DNA of 64,000 nucleotides from JBAYST01 sp034932745. Lineage in GTDB: Bacteria; Bacillota_I; Bacilli_A; RFN20; CAG-826. Position numbers and translations under genes: made by a program. The notes under the pieces are model-generated. The model did no database searches. It saw only the letters and a program-made list of their open reading frames with translations, and had not been told where the DNA came from. The DNA is taken from the NCBI GenBank assembly GCA_034932745.1, contig JAYFOJ010000002.1:1-64000 (forward strand). The letters are read 5' to 3'. This document shows positions 43,232-52,464 of this stretch, piece by piece; position 1 is the stretch's first letter; each line of letters starts with the position of its first letter.

Positions 43232-43987
43232 TTAAACAGCTAACTTTTCTTTCATTTCTTCTTCATCTGGTTGTTCATTGCTTACAAACATCATGGTCAA
43301 CATGATGAAGATAGTAGTTTGAATGACGGCGGAAAATAAGTCGAAATATGCATGTAATAATGGCGTAATAAATGGCGCGATAAATAATGTGTTAAATCCC
43401 GCTGGAAGAAACGAGAATATCGCTTGTGATGCTATTTCACATGCATAATATACAACGCTCATGAGCGTCCAACCTGCTAGAGCATTACCGAACAAACGGA
43501 ATGTCAAAGAAAGTAATGGCGCCCACATCGATAGTAAATTTATGGGTAGAAAAACTGCAAATGGTTCAATGTACCGCTTAAAATACTTAAACTTATTAAA
43601 TCTAACAGCGGTCGCATGAATCAAAATAAATGTACTGATACCTAATGACAATGGTATCGCTAGGTTAGTAATTGGTGCTGGTAATCCAGTTAGTCCCCAG
43701 ATAAATGATAGGAATAAATACATGGCAATAGCGAAAATGTATCCACCGAAACCTTTGAATCTCGGTCCCATTAAGTCTGCGACTAATTTGTCGAATGTTT
43801 CGACACCAATTTCAAATAGTCCAACTATTCCATGAGGTTTTTTTAGCGGATCGTAATGTCTCGACGCAATAAAAACGATAATAGCTAAAACCATCATGAT
43901 GAACATGATTGTTAAAGAGGAAGTAAGACTCGCGATTGTATCGTCGTTCCAGTTCCAAGTAAGAAATGAATTAGCTAAATCACCCAT
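43232..43987 (-). CDS. atpB: ATP synthase a subunit
   Basis: Stator channel subunit with about six membrane helices, 251 residues. The essential Arg is in LTFRLFGNALAGW near 160; HGIVGLFEIGVETFDKLV is seen in the N-terminal loop. The C-terminus is charged (EEEMKEK). It overlaps atpI by 8 bases. Confidence 0.95.
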   Translation of the reverse strand: MGDLANSFLTWNWNDDTIASLTSSLTIMFIMMVLAIIVFIASRHYDPLKKPHGIVGLFEIGVETFDKLVADLMGPRFKGFGGYIFAIAMYLFLSFIWGLTGLPAPITNLAIPLSLGISTFILIHATAVRFNKFKYFKRYIEPFAVFLPINLLSMWAPLLSLTFRLFGNALAGWTLMSVVYYACEIASQAIFSFLPAGFNTLFIAPFITPLLHAYFDLFSAVIQTTIFIMLTMMFVSNEQPDEEEMKEKLAV

Positions 43988-44378
43988 TATTCTTCTCCGG
44001 TAAGAAACTCAAAACGACGTGGACTAAAAGGCCAATAAATAAGGAACCGAACGTTGCGAATACATTGAATATATGGAGATTGAATGCATAATATAAAACC
44101 GCTGATGTCGTTAGCGCTAATCCATGGATGATGGACATAAAAACGATTAACATAATCGTAATCGACATCGATTTTTTTTGATCTTTGATATTTTCAGTAA
44201 ACGCGAATAAAGCAAACGAAAAAACGCTAGCGCCACCACCTAGAACTATTCCAAGTGGTATTTCCATTAAGTTATTAAAAAATAGTGGAGTCGTTAATAA
44301 GAACGCAAGGAAAATTATCATTAAACTGATAATGACAGTTTTCCGAACTAGACTTAAAGAAACGAACCACTTTTTCAT
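43980..44378 (-). CDS. atpI: ATP synthase accessory membrane protein AtpI-like
   Basis: 132 residues with four hydrophobic helices, placed before atpB as is atpI in many bacteria. AtpI helps c-ring assembly and may serve in ion loading. The call leans on position and topology, since the family is poorly conserved. It starts 7 bases after the phosphofructokinase stop without a clear binding site, so it is probably translated by coupling. Confidence 0.7.
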   Translation of the reverse strand: MKKWFVSLSLVRKTVIISLMIIFLAFLLTTPLFFNNLMEIPLGIVLGGGASVFSFALFAFTENIKDQKKSMSITIMLIVFMSIIHGLALTTSAVLYYAFNLHIFNVFATFGSLFIGLLVHVVLSFLPEKNNG

Positions 44379-44385
44379 TTCAAAC

Positions 44386-45585
44386 CTATGCTTTTACTTT
44401 CTTTAATTCCGCTAAGACAGCGATGCCATCTTCGAACTTAATCTTGATTTCGCCTTTAATGAGCGGTCTTAAATATTCTCTGAATTCATCACTCATTCTT
44501 GTCTTATCTTGAATCATGTTATGTGGAATCATACTAACTTCGTTAGCAATTTTGCTAACATCAGCTAATTCCATCGCAATCTTATATGGGTTAGATGATA
44601 GTCTCTTAAAGATAATCATTTTGCCTGTTTCACCTTTTAAAGCGCTTCTTACTGCCAAAGCGCCAGTCTCGATTGCTTCATCTTGATCGACCTTACTAAT
44701 ATAGGCAGTATCTGCTCTTTGTGGAATCGATAATTCCACTGATCTAGTTGGTAGGTTTAGTTCGGTATCGATCAAATGGCAAAGATGAGCCGCACCACCT
44801 TCTAGTTGAATATGTCCAAACGCATCAATGCGTGCATTCGCGGTATCGCGTGGGAACTCAATTCCTTCGCTCATCGCGACGATAACACAACCCTTTTTGC
44901 GGTATATTCTTTCGACATCGCGCATAAATTCGCCGAGGTTAAATACTGTTTCTGGAATATAGATAAGGTCTGGTCGAGAAGCTTCTGGTAAGAGGTCAGT
45001 TGACGCAGTCAACCATCCAGCGTTTCTACCCATTACTTCGATAACATGAACCTTCCCCACCATGAAACAGCGAGCGTCGACAGCGATTTGGCCAACGACA
45101 TTGATGACGTGCTTAGCAGCACTTGGGAATCCTAAAGAGTGATCCGTGATTGCTAAATCGTTATCGATTGTCTTTGGAACACCGATGACTTTGACATCTA
45201 GTTTTAATTCTTTACAGAGTTTTGAGATTTGATTGCAAGTATCCATTGAATCGTTTCCACCATTAACGAAAACATATCCAATGTTATGCTTTTTAATATT
45301 CTCAATTATCTTCATGTATATAGGATCATGGAAATCCTTAGGAAGCTTTCTTCTAGTTGTTCCTAAAATAGATCCTGGAGTTTGTTTCAAAAGTTCGATC
45401 GTTTTAGCCGATTCTTTGCCTAAATCAAACAAATCGTCAGATATTAAACCTTCAACGCCGTGATGTGAGCCATAAATGTGGCCGATTTCCTCTTTGTGAA
45501 GTTTTGCTTCTTTAATTGCACCGTATAGCGATGTGTTAATAACGGATGTTGGTCCACCGCTTTGAATGTAAACCATGTTTTTCAT
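44386..45585 (-). CDS. pfp: PPi-dependent 6-phosphofructokinase
   Basis: Glycolytic phosphofructokinase, 399 residues. Donor choice is read from two motifs: FVNGGNDSMDT (109-116) has Asp where ATP enzymes have Gly (GGDGS), and GVPKTIDNDL (136-144) has Lys where ATP enzymes have Gly (PGTIDND). Both changes are the known signature of PPi-dependent enzymes. Fructose-6-phosphate residues (MGRNAGW, DAFGHIQLEGG) are kept. The reaction is reversible and saves ATP. It lies directly before the atp operon. AAGGAG precedes the ATG. A short PPi-PFK of this kind could be named pfp or pfkA. Confidence 0.9.
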   Translation of the reverse strand: MKNMVYIQSGGPTSVINTSLYGAIKEAKLHKEEIGHIYGSHHGVEGLISDDLFDLGKESAKTIELLKQTPGSILGTTRRKLPKDFHDPIYMKIIENIKKHNIGYVFVNGGNDSMDTCNQISKLCKELKLDVKVIGVPKTIDNDLAITDHSLGFPSAAKHVINVVGQIAVDARCFMVGKVHVIEVMGRNAGWLTASTDLLPEASRPDLIYIPETVFNLGEFMRDVERIYRKKGCVIVAMSEGIEFPRDTANARIDAFGHIQLEGGAAHLCHLIDTELNLPTRSVELSIPQRADTAYISKVDQDEAIETGALAVRSALKGETGKMIIFKRLSSNPYKIAMELADVSKIANEVSMIPHNMIQDKTRMSDEFREYLRPLIKGEIKIKFEDGIAVLAELKKVKA

Positions 45586-45749
45586 AATATTATCTCCTTA
45601 AATATCACGAGTATATTATGCTTTTTAATACATTAAAAAACAAATAAATTAGGAAAAATAATCACGCTGGTATTAAAAAGTTAATAAATCTCGTTTTTAT
45701 CTCGACTGATTAACTATCGAAAATTTATTAAACATTGTCAATAATCAAA

Positions 45750-45778
45750 TTGAATAATGTCTCTTTGTTATGTAAAAT
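45750..45778 (+). promoter_or_regulatory. Promoter of the nucleoside kinase gene
   Basis: TTGAAT (45750-45755), 17-base spacer, TAAAAT (45773-45778). The leader of about 33 bases carries AGGAGG. The rest of the 45586-45817 gap holds only A/T-rich sequence and the divergent upstream region of pfp; I see no riboswitch. Confidence 0.65.
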
Positions 45779-45817
45779 CATTTTGTTAGTTACTTTATAT
45801 ACCCAGGAGGTACAATC

Positions 45818-47458
45818 ATGTCTTTTAAAGTAAAAATTAATAATGAAGAAAAGACTTATACTAAGCCCATTACAGTGCTCGATGTTGTTGGAAATAGTCA
45901 TGACTTCGTTTGTGCAAGAGTTAATAATCGCGTAAGAGAATTAACATATGTTCTCGATGAGAATTCACTCGTCGAACCATTAACTTGCAAGGATCGAGAC
46001 GCCATTAGATCATACGAAGCTTCACTTCGTTATTTGGTCGCAATGGCTATGCATAACGTTGCACCAGATCTACAAATTAGATTCTCTTATAACGTTTCCC
46101 GTTCTATCTTTATGCAAATTCTTAACAATGGTAGAACCGCTACTGCTCAACTAACTCTTGATCTCGTCAAAGAGATGAATCGTTTAGTTAAAGCCGATTA
46201 TCCACTTGTTCGTCAAAAAATGACCAAAGAAGAGGCTTCTGCCATCTTTAAAAAAGAAGGCTTCATGGATAAGGTTGAAATCTTGAAGATTAGACCAGAA
46301 GATACCGCTCACATGTACGAGTGCAATGGCTACTATAACTATATGTACGAAAGAATGGTTCCTTCGACTGGTTATATTAAACACTTCAATATTCGCTATT
46401 ACTCCCCAGGAATCATTATTCAATATCCAAGGTCAGAATGTGGCGGACAAATCCCAGAGTTTAAAGATGCTCCGACCTATGGTCGCACATTAAAAAGAGC
46501 CCACACTTGGGCTAGTACTGCAGGACTCGACACCGTCACTGGTATCAACGCTGTTGGAAAAGAATTCGGACCAGTTGATTTTATCAATATGTGCGAGCAC
46601 CAACACAATCATCAATTCTCAGAACTCGGTGATTTAATCGAAAAAGATATTAGTTCTATTAGACTTATCTGTATCGCTGGTCCTTCTTCAAGTGGAAAGA
46701 CCACATTTGCCAATAGATTAAGAATCGAACTCTTGTCTAGAGGAATTAAGCCAATTCGTATTTCAATTGATGACTACTATCTGCCAAAGAATGAAGCACC
46801 AAAAGACGAAAATGGTGATCCAGATTTAGAAGATATCCATGCATTAGATATCGCCACATTTAATAAAAATATCTCCGATTTAATCGAAGGTATGGAGGTA
46901 CAACTTCCAAAGTTTGATTTCCAACTCGGACACCGCGTTCCTGGAAGAAAACTAAAGGTTGCAGGCGATGAACCAATTATCATCGAAGGCATTCATGCTT
47001 TGAATGACATGCTCACCCCTTCTATTCCAAGACACCAAAAGTTTAAGGTTTACATCGCTCCACAAGCTCAAATCAATATCGACAATCAGAATCCTCTTTC
47101 ACTAACGGACTTAAGACTATTAAGACGTATTGTTAGAGATTACCAATTCAGAAACGCTTCTGCACTAGACACATTAGTAATGTGGCCAAGTGTTAGAAAA
47201 GGCGAGTTTAAATGGATCTATGATAATCAAGAAGGTGCAGACTACGTATTCAATTCATTCCTTGTTTACGAGTTAAGCGTCATGAAGAAATACGCGATGC
47301 CACTACTTCAGAAGATCGATCCTGAATCACCACATTTCCCAGTATCTGAACGTCTAATTAGAATGTTAAAATTCTTCGATGATCTTCCAGATCAATGGGT
47401 ACCATGCAATTCACTAATTCGTGAGTTCATCGGTGGTTCTTGCTACGCTGATGTTTGA
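45818..47458 (+). CDS. Nucleoside (uridine-type) kinase with ThrRS-like N-terminal domains
   Basis: 546 residues in three parts: a TGS-like domain (about 1-60), a region resembling the threonyl-tRNA synthetase second additional domain (to about 230), and a P-loop kinase of the uridine kinase family with IAGPSSSGKTTFANRL near 287 and ISIDDYYLP near 320. Such fusions are annotated as nucleoside kinases in Firmicutes and Thermotoga; the true substrate is not known from the sequence. AGGAGG lies 7 bases before the ATG. Ends with TGA. Confidence 0.88.
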   Translation: MSFKVKINNEEKTYTKPITVLDVVGNSHDFVCARVNNRVRELTYVLDENSLVEPLTCKDRDAIRSYEASLRYLVAMAMHNVAPDLQIRFSYNVSRSIFMQILNNGRTATAQLTLDLVKEMNRLVKADYPLVRQKMTKEEASAIFKKEGFMDKVEILKIRPEDTAHMYECNGYYNYMYERMVPSTGYIKHFNIRYYSPGIIIQYPRSECGGQIPEFKDAPTYGRTLKRAHTWASTAGLDTVTGINAVGKEFGPVDFINMCEHQHNHQFSELGDLIEKDISSIRLICIAGPSSSGKTTFANRLRIELLSRGIKPIRISIDDYYLPKNEAPKDENGDPDLEDIHALDIATFNKNISDLIEGMEVQLPKFDFQLGHRVPGRKLKVAGDEPIIIEGIHALNDMLTPSIPRHQKFKVYIAPQAQINIDNQNPLSLTDLRLLRRIVRDYQFRNASALDTLVMWPSVRKGEFKWIYDNQEGADYVFNSFLVYELSVMKKYAMPLLQKIDPESPHFPVSERLIRMLKFFDDLPDQWVPCNSLIREFIGGSCYADV

Positions 47459-47484
47459 TAACAAGAATTTATAATCTAAACAAA

Positions 47485-47522
47485 AAAACCTCTTAGACAA
47501 TGCGTTTAAGGGGTTTTGTTTT
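47485..47522. terminator. Terminator after the nucleoside kinase gene
   Basis: AAAACCTCTTA (47485-47495) pairs with TAAGGGGTTTT (47507-47517), one G-T pair, loop 11, flanked by A and T runs on both sides, so usable in both directions. Confidence 0.8.
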
Positions 47523-47541
47523 ACGCTATATTCATTTCGGC

Positions 47542-48012
47542 CTATTGATTAGAACTATTTAAATTATCGTAGTAGTCATTAACGGCTTTTTCTAAGTTTT
47601 GATAATCACTTGGTTGCATCTTTTTTTCAATAGCTTTAAATGCCTCGTTTATACAAATCAACGCAATTGGATAGATAAGGCTTAACGCTATTAAGATAAA
47701 ACCAACAATAATTTGAAATGGGGAGTTGATTATATCTATCACAAATTCAAATCGCCCAATCCAAATCAACATATAAATGGCGACCACTAATGGAGAGATA
47801 ATTAAAGCCGCTAATAGTTCGATTATTCTAAAAATAGAGTGTGGATATTCTCTACTTGCCTTTTTAACAAATAGTTTATCTAAAACACCATCTTTGCTAC
47901 ACAAAAACCGGATTCTTAAAGTTAGGCATAATGATGGGAATCTATTTGTAACCGAGACAATGTAGCCGATTACCAACATACAAATAAAGCCAATTAATAA
48001 ACAATAGTCCAT
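47542..48012 (-). CDS. Small multi-pass membrane protein, uncharacterised
   Basis: 156 residues with three to four hydrophobic helices (about 3-20, 62-84, 95-125) and a charged C-terminal helix with KKMQPSDYQNLEKAVNDYYD. No family recognised. A promoter (TTGGAA 48047-48052, 16 bases, TAGAAT 48025-48030 with TGC) ends 12 bases before the ATG, so the leader is only about 5 bases and no good binding site is seen. It stands alone between two unrelated units. Confidence 0.6.
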   Translation of the reverse strand: MDYCLLIGFICMLVIGYIVSVTNRFPSLCLTLRIRFLCSKDGVLDKLFVKKASREYPHSIFRIIELLAALIISPLVVAIYMLIWIGRFEFVIDIINSPFQIIVGFILIALSLIYPIALICINEAFKAIEKKMQPSDYQNLEKAVNDYYDNLNSSNQ

Positions 48013-48024
48013 ATCTACTTTCTT

Positions 48025-48052
48025 ATTCTAGCATTCTTTTTTTGTTTTCCAA
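48025..48052 (-). promoter_or_regulatory. Promoter of the 47542-48012 membrane protein gene
   Basis: Minus strand TTGGAA (48047-48052), 16-base spacer, TAGAAT (48025-48030) with TGC as extended -10. Predicted start about 5 bases before the ATG. Confidence 0.55.
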
Positions 48053-48079
48053 TATGTAAAACATTAATCATTTCATCGA

Positions 48080-48206
48080 TGAAGTATATTGTTTTTGCCT
48101 GTTTTTCGTTCGAGAATCTTTGTTCCATCAAATGTAAATGTCGTGGTCCCTTTAGAGGTTTTTATATCATCGCCATTATAGTAAATCCTGTTCCATCAAA
48201 ATTTTG
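48080..48206 (-). pseudogene. Decayed coding remnant with FDGT repeats
   Basis: Minus-strand translation of this stretch gives protein-like pieces in two frames: NFDGTGFTI in one and TTTFTFDGTKILERKTG in the other, separated by stops. The direct repeat TGTTCCATCAAA (48121-48132 and 48189-48200, plus strand) encodes FDGT twice, 68 bases apart, which is out of phase. This looks like the remains of a secreted beta-repeat protein broken by frameshift. The short length makes chance possible. Confidence 0.35.
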
Positions 48207-48299
48207 GTGTTAATTATTCGATTAAAAAAATCATAAAGTTGGTATTAATAGAAAAAACGATGCATGAGCACCGTTATTACTAGACTATTAGTAGTAGAA

Positions 48300-49415
48300 C
48301 TAATACTTCTTATCTTGAATTGATTGCCAAGTGGCAAGTTCTCCTCGATGGATTGCAATCAGTTGGGCGTAGTATACTTTTCGCATTTCAGCGTACTGAT
48401 CCATTTGTTCTTTTGAGATTCTTCTACAAAACATATCGGTAAAGATTTTCTCAATGCGGAAGAAAGATTCATAAGTGCTAATAATGGCCATTAAGTAGTA
48501 ATATGTCTTATTTGAATAAATAAGCATCGGAGTGCTATGAACTATTTCAGATGACTTTTCGTATATTTCTGAATATTGATGTAAGCCAGCGATAGTTTCT
48601 AGTCCATCTCTAAAATTCAACTTTAGTTCTTTAGCAGGAATCTCATTGGTACCATATAGCCAACCGTATTCAATGTATTTCTTGGTATCCTTGCTCTTTA
48701 AATCATATTTCTTCATTGCTTCTTTGATTTCTTCAAATATAGCATCTGTCTCGGATGGGTTATCTTTCCCCATTCGATACGCTATTCCATATTGCATATG
48801 TCTTAAGTAACGTTCGATAAGTGGCGCTCCATAGCGGTTCAACACTAAAAGAGTACATTCACATTCATGAAGAGTTCTCCAAGCCGCCATCGCTTCCGTT
48901 TCGTGTCCACCTTCTAGCAATTCGATAATGCATCTCGATATCGAAACCGATTTTATAAGAAGGTCGACGATAAGGGTCGAGGATGGATCATTCTTTGGAT
49001 AGGTATTAAGCATGTTGAGCATAAAGTTTAGATAGATATCTAAAGACGACATCGGAGGCATGTATTTATTCGCGATTCTTTTTTCTTGAAAGTTAAAGTA
49101 ATCATTAGATAAATACTTATCGGCGACCACGGACGCCATTTGACTCTTGATGTTCTCATCTTGTTCGAATTTTACTCGATCTTCATCTGTTCTTTTATTA
49201 ACGCTATATGTGTATTCGCCGATGATATAGCAAGTGAGCGCTACTGGATTCACGGGTTGAACGTTTTTTAAAATATTACTATCGATTAATTCTTGAATTC
49301 CTTCACTAGACATTTCATAAACTTCAAAAAGATAGTCCTTATTTGAATAACTCGGAGCGTTAAGGGCCATTAAAAGATGTCCAAATTCGGTTTTATCAAT
49401 CTTTTGATTATTCAT
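48300..49415 (-). CDS. DUF5677-like protein in the addBA operon
   Basis: 371 residues, mainly helical, no signal peptide. A central block with ISRCIIELLEGGHETEAMAA, RTLHECECTLLVLNRYG and a later YEKSSEIVHSTP resembles DUF5677, a helical family with conserved Arg/Glu and a late His whose function is not known. ATG 49415 is chosen because AAGGAGG lies 7 bases upstream; this overlaps the addA end by 8 bases, so it is expressed with the recombination nuclease. Role unknown. Confidence 0.6.
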   Translation of the reverse strand: MNNQKIDKTEFGHLLMALNAPSYSNKDYLFEVYEMSSEGIQELIDSNILKNVQPVNPVALTCYIIGEYTYSVNKRTDEDRVKFEQDENIKSQMASVVADKYLSNDYFNFQEKRIANKYMPPMSSLDIYLNFMLNMLNTYPKNDPSSTLIVDLLIKSVSISRCIIELLEGGHETEAMAAWRTLHECECTLLVLNRYGAPLIERYLRHMQYGIAYRMGKDNPSETDAIFEEIKEAMKKYDLKSKDTKKYIEYGWLYGTNEIPAKELKLNFRDGLETIAGLHQYSEIYEKSSEIVHSTPMLIYSNKTYYYLMAIISTYESFFRIEKIFTDMFCRRISKEQMDQYAEMRKVYYAQLIAIHRGELATWQSIQDKKY

Positions 49416-52400
49416 AAACTTCCTCCTTCTCACCAGTAACTACTGCAAGTAGATAAGCTCTAACAGGTAATGATGTTAACTTGCGGATATAATTTCGATA
49501 AGCATTAACTTGGTCGACATATTCTTCTTTATTAATGTTCTTCAACTTAAAGTCTACTATATCGACTTGGTTTTGGCGAATTATCAGACAGTCAATAATC
49601 CCGTTAACGCCGTTTTCTTCATCGAAAAACTCGAATTCGTGTCTTAAATTAGAATTATTAATTCCATTAAAAAGCTCGTCATTTAATACTCGATCGACAC
49701 ATTTTCTTAATTTAGAATCTTTAATGAAGCTGGTGTCTTTAGTCTCGTAATTAGCAATCTCGAGGAGATAATGAATTTTAGTACCTAGGGCAACGTATTG
49801 ATTTTGATCTTCGGAAACGCTGATCATCGATGGGCGTCTAGTTTCAATCTTGTCTTTTGCCATCTCAATCGATTTAATTATTAAACTAGATTGAGTGGTT
49901 TCTCCCTTTTTATCAGTGTCTATTAGTTCGACGTCGGTCTTTTGATATTGTTTTACCATCCCGTTTCTAAAAGAAACAAATTTCAAGAATGAATGGAATG
50001 ATTTCGCTAATGGTAAATCGATTGGAGATGGTTCTTCTTCATTACTATAATCGATTAGAATTGCATTTTCTTTTACTCTTGTTAGGGCGACGTAGAATAA
50101 ACGCAATTTTTCTTCAAAGTCATTTCGGTTCTCATCGATTTTTGCTAGATGCTTGGTTAAAGAGATAAATTCACCTTCATATGGTGGAAGAATAATTCCA
50201 TATTTTGATGACACGAGAAAAGTTGTTTTAGTGTCTTGGCGATTAAATGATCTAAATAGTCCTGGGAAATAACAAATTGGGAACTCAAGTCCTTTGGACT
50301 TATGAATGGTCATTAGCTTGACTGAATCTTCGACATCGACGACTGGACTTAATCCAATTTTAATTTCGTATTTCTCGACATCTTCGAAATAAGAAACGAC
50401 ATTATCGAGGCTCATTCCGATATCATCCATTGCTTTTGCTAATGATAATAATGATTCAACCTTATGTGCGTTAGCGGAATAATCGCCGAGTTTAAATAAT
50501 GAATGATATATATCAAACTTATCGATAAGGATTTTGATGATTTCCTCAAGAGTCTTAGTTCTTAACTCTTCTTTTAATGATTCGATAACTAAGGCTATCT
50601 TAGATTCTTTAATCGAATTGAACTTAACGGTCTTATATAAGTATTCATCTCCTAGTTCACAAACAAATGAACGACCGACCGAAAGAAAGGCATGTTTATA
50701 GGTTCCATCTTCGTAATTGTTATTAATCGCACAATCGAGCATTTTTAAAAGATTCTTGATCACATTAACGACATCACTAGTCGTTACCTCTTCATCAGAA
50801 TACGTGAATAAAGGAATATGATGCTTCGTAAATATCGTTTTATAGTTATCAAAATCTTTCGAACGATCGATGATAATTGTAAAATCACTGAAGCGACAAG
50901 GCCTTAAGTATCTTATTCCATCTTTCTTATCGCTCACTTGGTATTTCGAATTAATTTTATCGATGATGTCTTTTGCCACTATTTCGGCTTCGAGTTCTCC
51001 TTTAGCGTCATTAGATAATCCGTTTTCGTCGTAGTTTATAATACCAATACCATATTGTTGATTTTCTACCTTTGAATTCTTATATGTAATATCACCACAT
51101 TTGACCATGTGGTCTAGCGAGTAATTGATGATATTGTTACCGCTATTCATAAAAACCGAGAAGAAAGTGTTTAAATCATTAATTACCTCTTCACGAGATC
51201 TAAAGTTCTCATTCATGTCGATTTTTTCGCCACCGCTGTTACTTTTGTATAAATTGTATTTATCCTGAAATATCTGACAATTAGCGTTTCTAAAACGATA
51301 AATTGATTGTTTGACATCTCCGACCATGAAAACATTATCACGCCCAAGTGACTTAATGACTTCTTCTTGGATATCAGAGGTGTCTTGATACTCATCGACT
51401 AAGATGTAGTCAAAAGAATTTTTAATCTCTTCTTTTGTCTTGTCGTCTCTTAATAATTGAAGTGCAAGTTTAGCGATGTCATTAAATGAGAAGCGATTGT
51501 TCTTAATTTTAAAGTTCCATAATCGTTTCCCTAATTCCCTTGCTAGCAAGACAAGAAGAATTGAAAAGTCTTTAGTACTTTCGATGTTGTTTTTAATATC
51601 GCTTGCATAACCAAAGTTGGCGCTAGAACGAGAGCAAATCGATGCAAAATACTCTTTTATTTTATCTCTTACAATGCCATCTTTTGGTTCTGATCGCGGT
51701 TTAGTTGGAAATGAAAAAGCTTGTAAGGCCGAATATAACTCGTCGTATGTTTTATAAGACAAAAGATTATCCATCGCTAGAGTAATATTATCGATATCGA
51801 TTGTGTTTTCTAATTTATCCGCTACGCTTCTTTTTACGATTTCGAATGTTTCTCTTAATTCTAAAAATCTTTGGTTGATGACAAAATCGATGTGCTTAGC
51901 GTCGAAATACTCACTTGTGATACTTTGATAAAAGGCTTCTTCATCGATCGATAAACTAGCGGAATCGTATATCTTAATTACGAAGTCTTTAATCTGGTCA
52001 TCTTGCTTTAAAGAATATGTGTTAATTAATTTCACAAATACTTGATCTTGTTTCTTATAATTCTCATCAAAAATCGCGTCGATAATCCGATGTTTTTCAA
52101 TATCGAGAATCGTACCATCGATAACACTTATATCTTTTGATAGATTAAGTACGTGGTGATACTTCTCTACTAGATGTAGTGAAAAGGCATCAAATGTCTG
52201 AATGTGCGAGGAGTCCACTAATTGGGAAAGTTCTTTATATTCATTTGTTTCTGCTAGTCTTTTGCGAATTCTGATTTTCATTTCACTACTCGCTAAGTCG
52301 GTAAAAGTTAAAACCAAAAGACGTTCAAGCTTGATATCGCTTTTTAATAGATGAGTGACGTGCTCGGTTAAAACTGCTGTTTTGCCAGATCCAGCACCAG

Positions 52401-52464
52401 CGTTAACTAAAACATTCTTCCCAAAAGAAGTTATTGCTTGTTCTTGCTCTTTACTCCACTTCAT
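49408..52464 (-). CDS. addA: ATP-dependent helicase/nuclease subunit A
   Basis: Motor and nuclease subunit of AddAB, which resects double-strand breaks for RecA. About 1018 residues: Walker A NAGAGSGKTAVL near 16-27, DEYQDTSDIQ (Walker B, Q-rich motif II) near 372, TIHKSKGLEFPI near 710, and the C-terminal RecB-type nuclease with IHYLLE, GIIDCLI and IVDFKLKN (Asp, Asp-x-Lys). All catalytic motifs are intact. ATG 52464 is chosen; an in-frame GTG three codons earlier is possible. It overlaps addB by 14 bases. Confidence 0.95.
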   Translation of the reverse strand: MKWSKEQEQAITSFGKNVLVNAGAGSGKTAVLTEHVTHLLKSDIKLERLLVLTFTDLASSEMKIRIRKRLAETNEYKELSQLVDSSHIQTFDAFSLHLVEKYHHVLNLSKDISVIDGTILDIEKHRIIDAIFDENYKKQDQVFVKLINTYSLKQDDQIKDFVIKIYDSASLSIDEEAFYQSITSEYFDAKHIDFVINQRFLELRETFEIVKRSVADKLENTIDIDNITLAMDNLLSYKTYDELYSALQAFSFPTKPRSEPKDGIVRDKIKEYFASICSRSSANFGYASDIKNNIESTKDFSILLVLLARELGKRLWNFKIKNNRFSFNDIAKLALQLLRDDKTKEEIKNSFDYILVDEYQDTSDIQEEVIKSLGRDNVFMVGDVKQSIYRFRNANCQIFQDKYNLYKSNSGGEKIDMNENFRSREEVINDLNTFFSVFMNSGNNIINYSLDHMVKCGDITYKNSKVENQQYGIGIINYDENGLSNDAKGELEAEIVAKDIIDKINSKYQVSDKKDGIRYLRPCRFSDFTIIIDRSKDFDNYKTIFTKHHIPLFTYSDEEVTTSDVVNVIKNLLKMLDCAINNNYEDGTYKHAFLSVGRSFVCELGDEYLYKTVKFNSIKESKIALVIESLKEELRTKTLEEIIKILIDKFDIYHSLFKLGDYSANAHKVESLLSLAKAMDDIGMSLDNVVSYFEDVEKYEIKIGLSPVVDVEDSVKLMTIHKSKGLEFPICYFPGLFRSFNRQDTKTTFLVSSKYGIILPPYEGEFISLTKHLAKIDENRNDFEEKLRLFYVALTRVKENAILIDYSNEEEPSPIDLPLAKSFHSFLKFVSFRNGMVKQYQKTDVELIDTDKKGETTQSSLIIKSIEMAKDKIETRRPSMISVSEDQNQYVALGTKIHYLLEIANYETKDTSFIKDSKLRKCVDRVLNDELFNGINNSNLRHEFEFFDEENGVNGIIDCLIIRQNQVDIVDFKLKNINKEEYVDQVNAYRNYIRKLTSLPVRAYLLAVVTGEKEEVYE

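Noticed and set aside
45586..45817. Riboswitch between pfp and the nucleoside kinase gene
   Set aside because: Only A/T-rich sequence and one promoter are seen, with no extended pairing.
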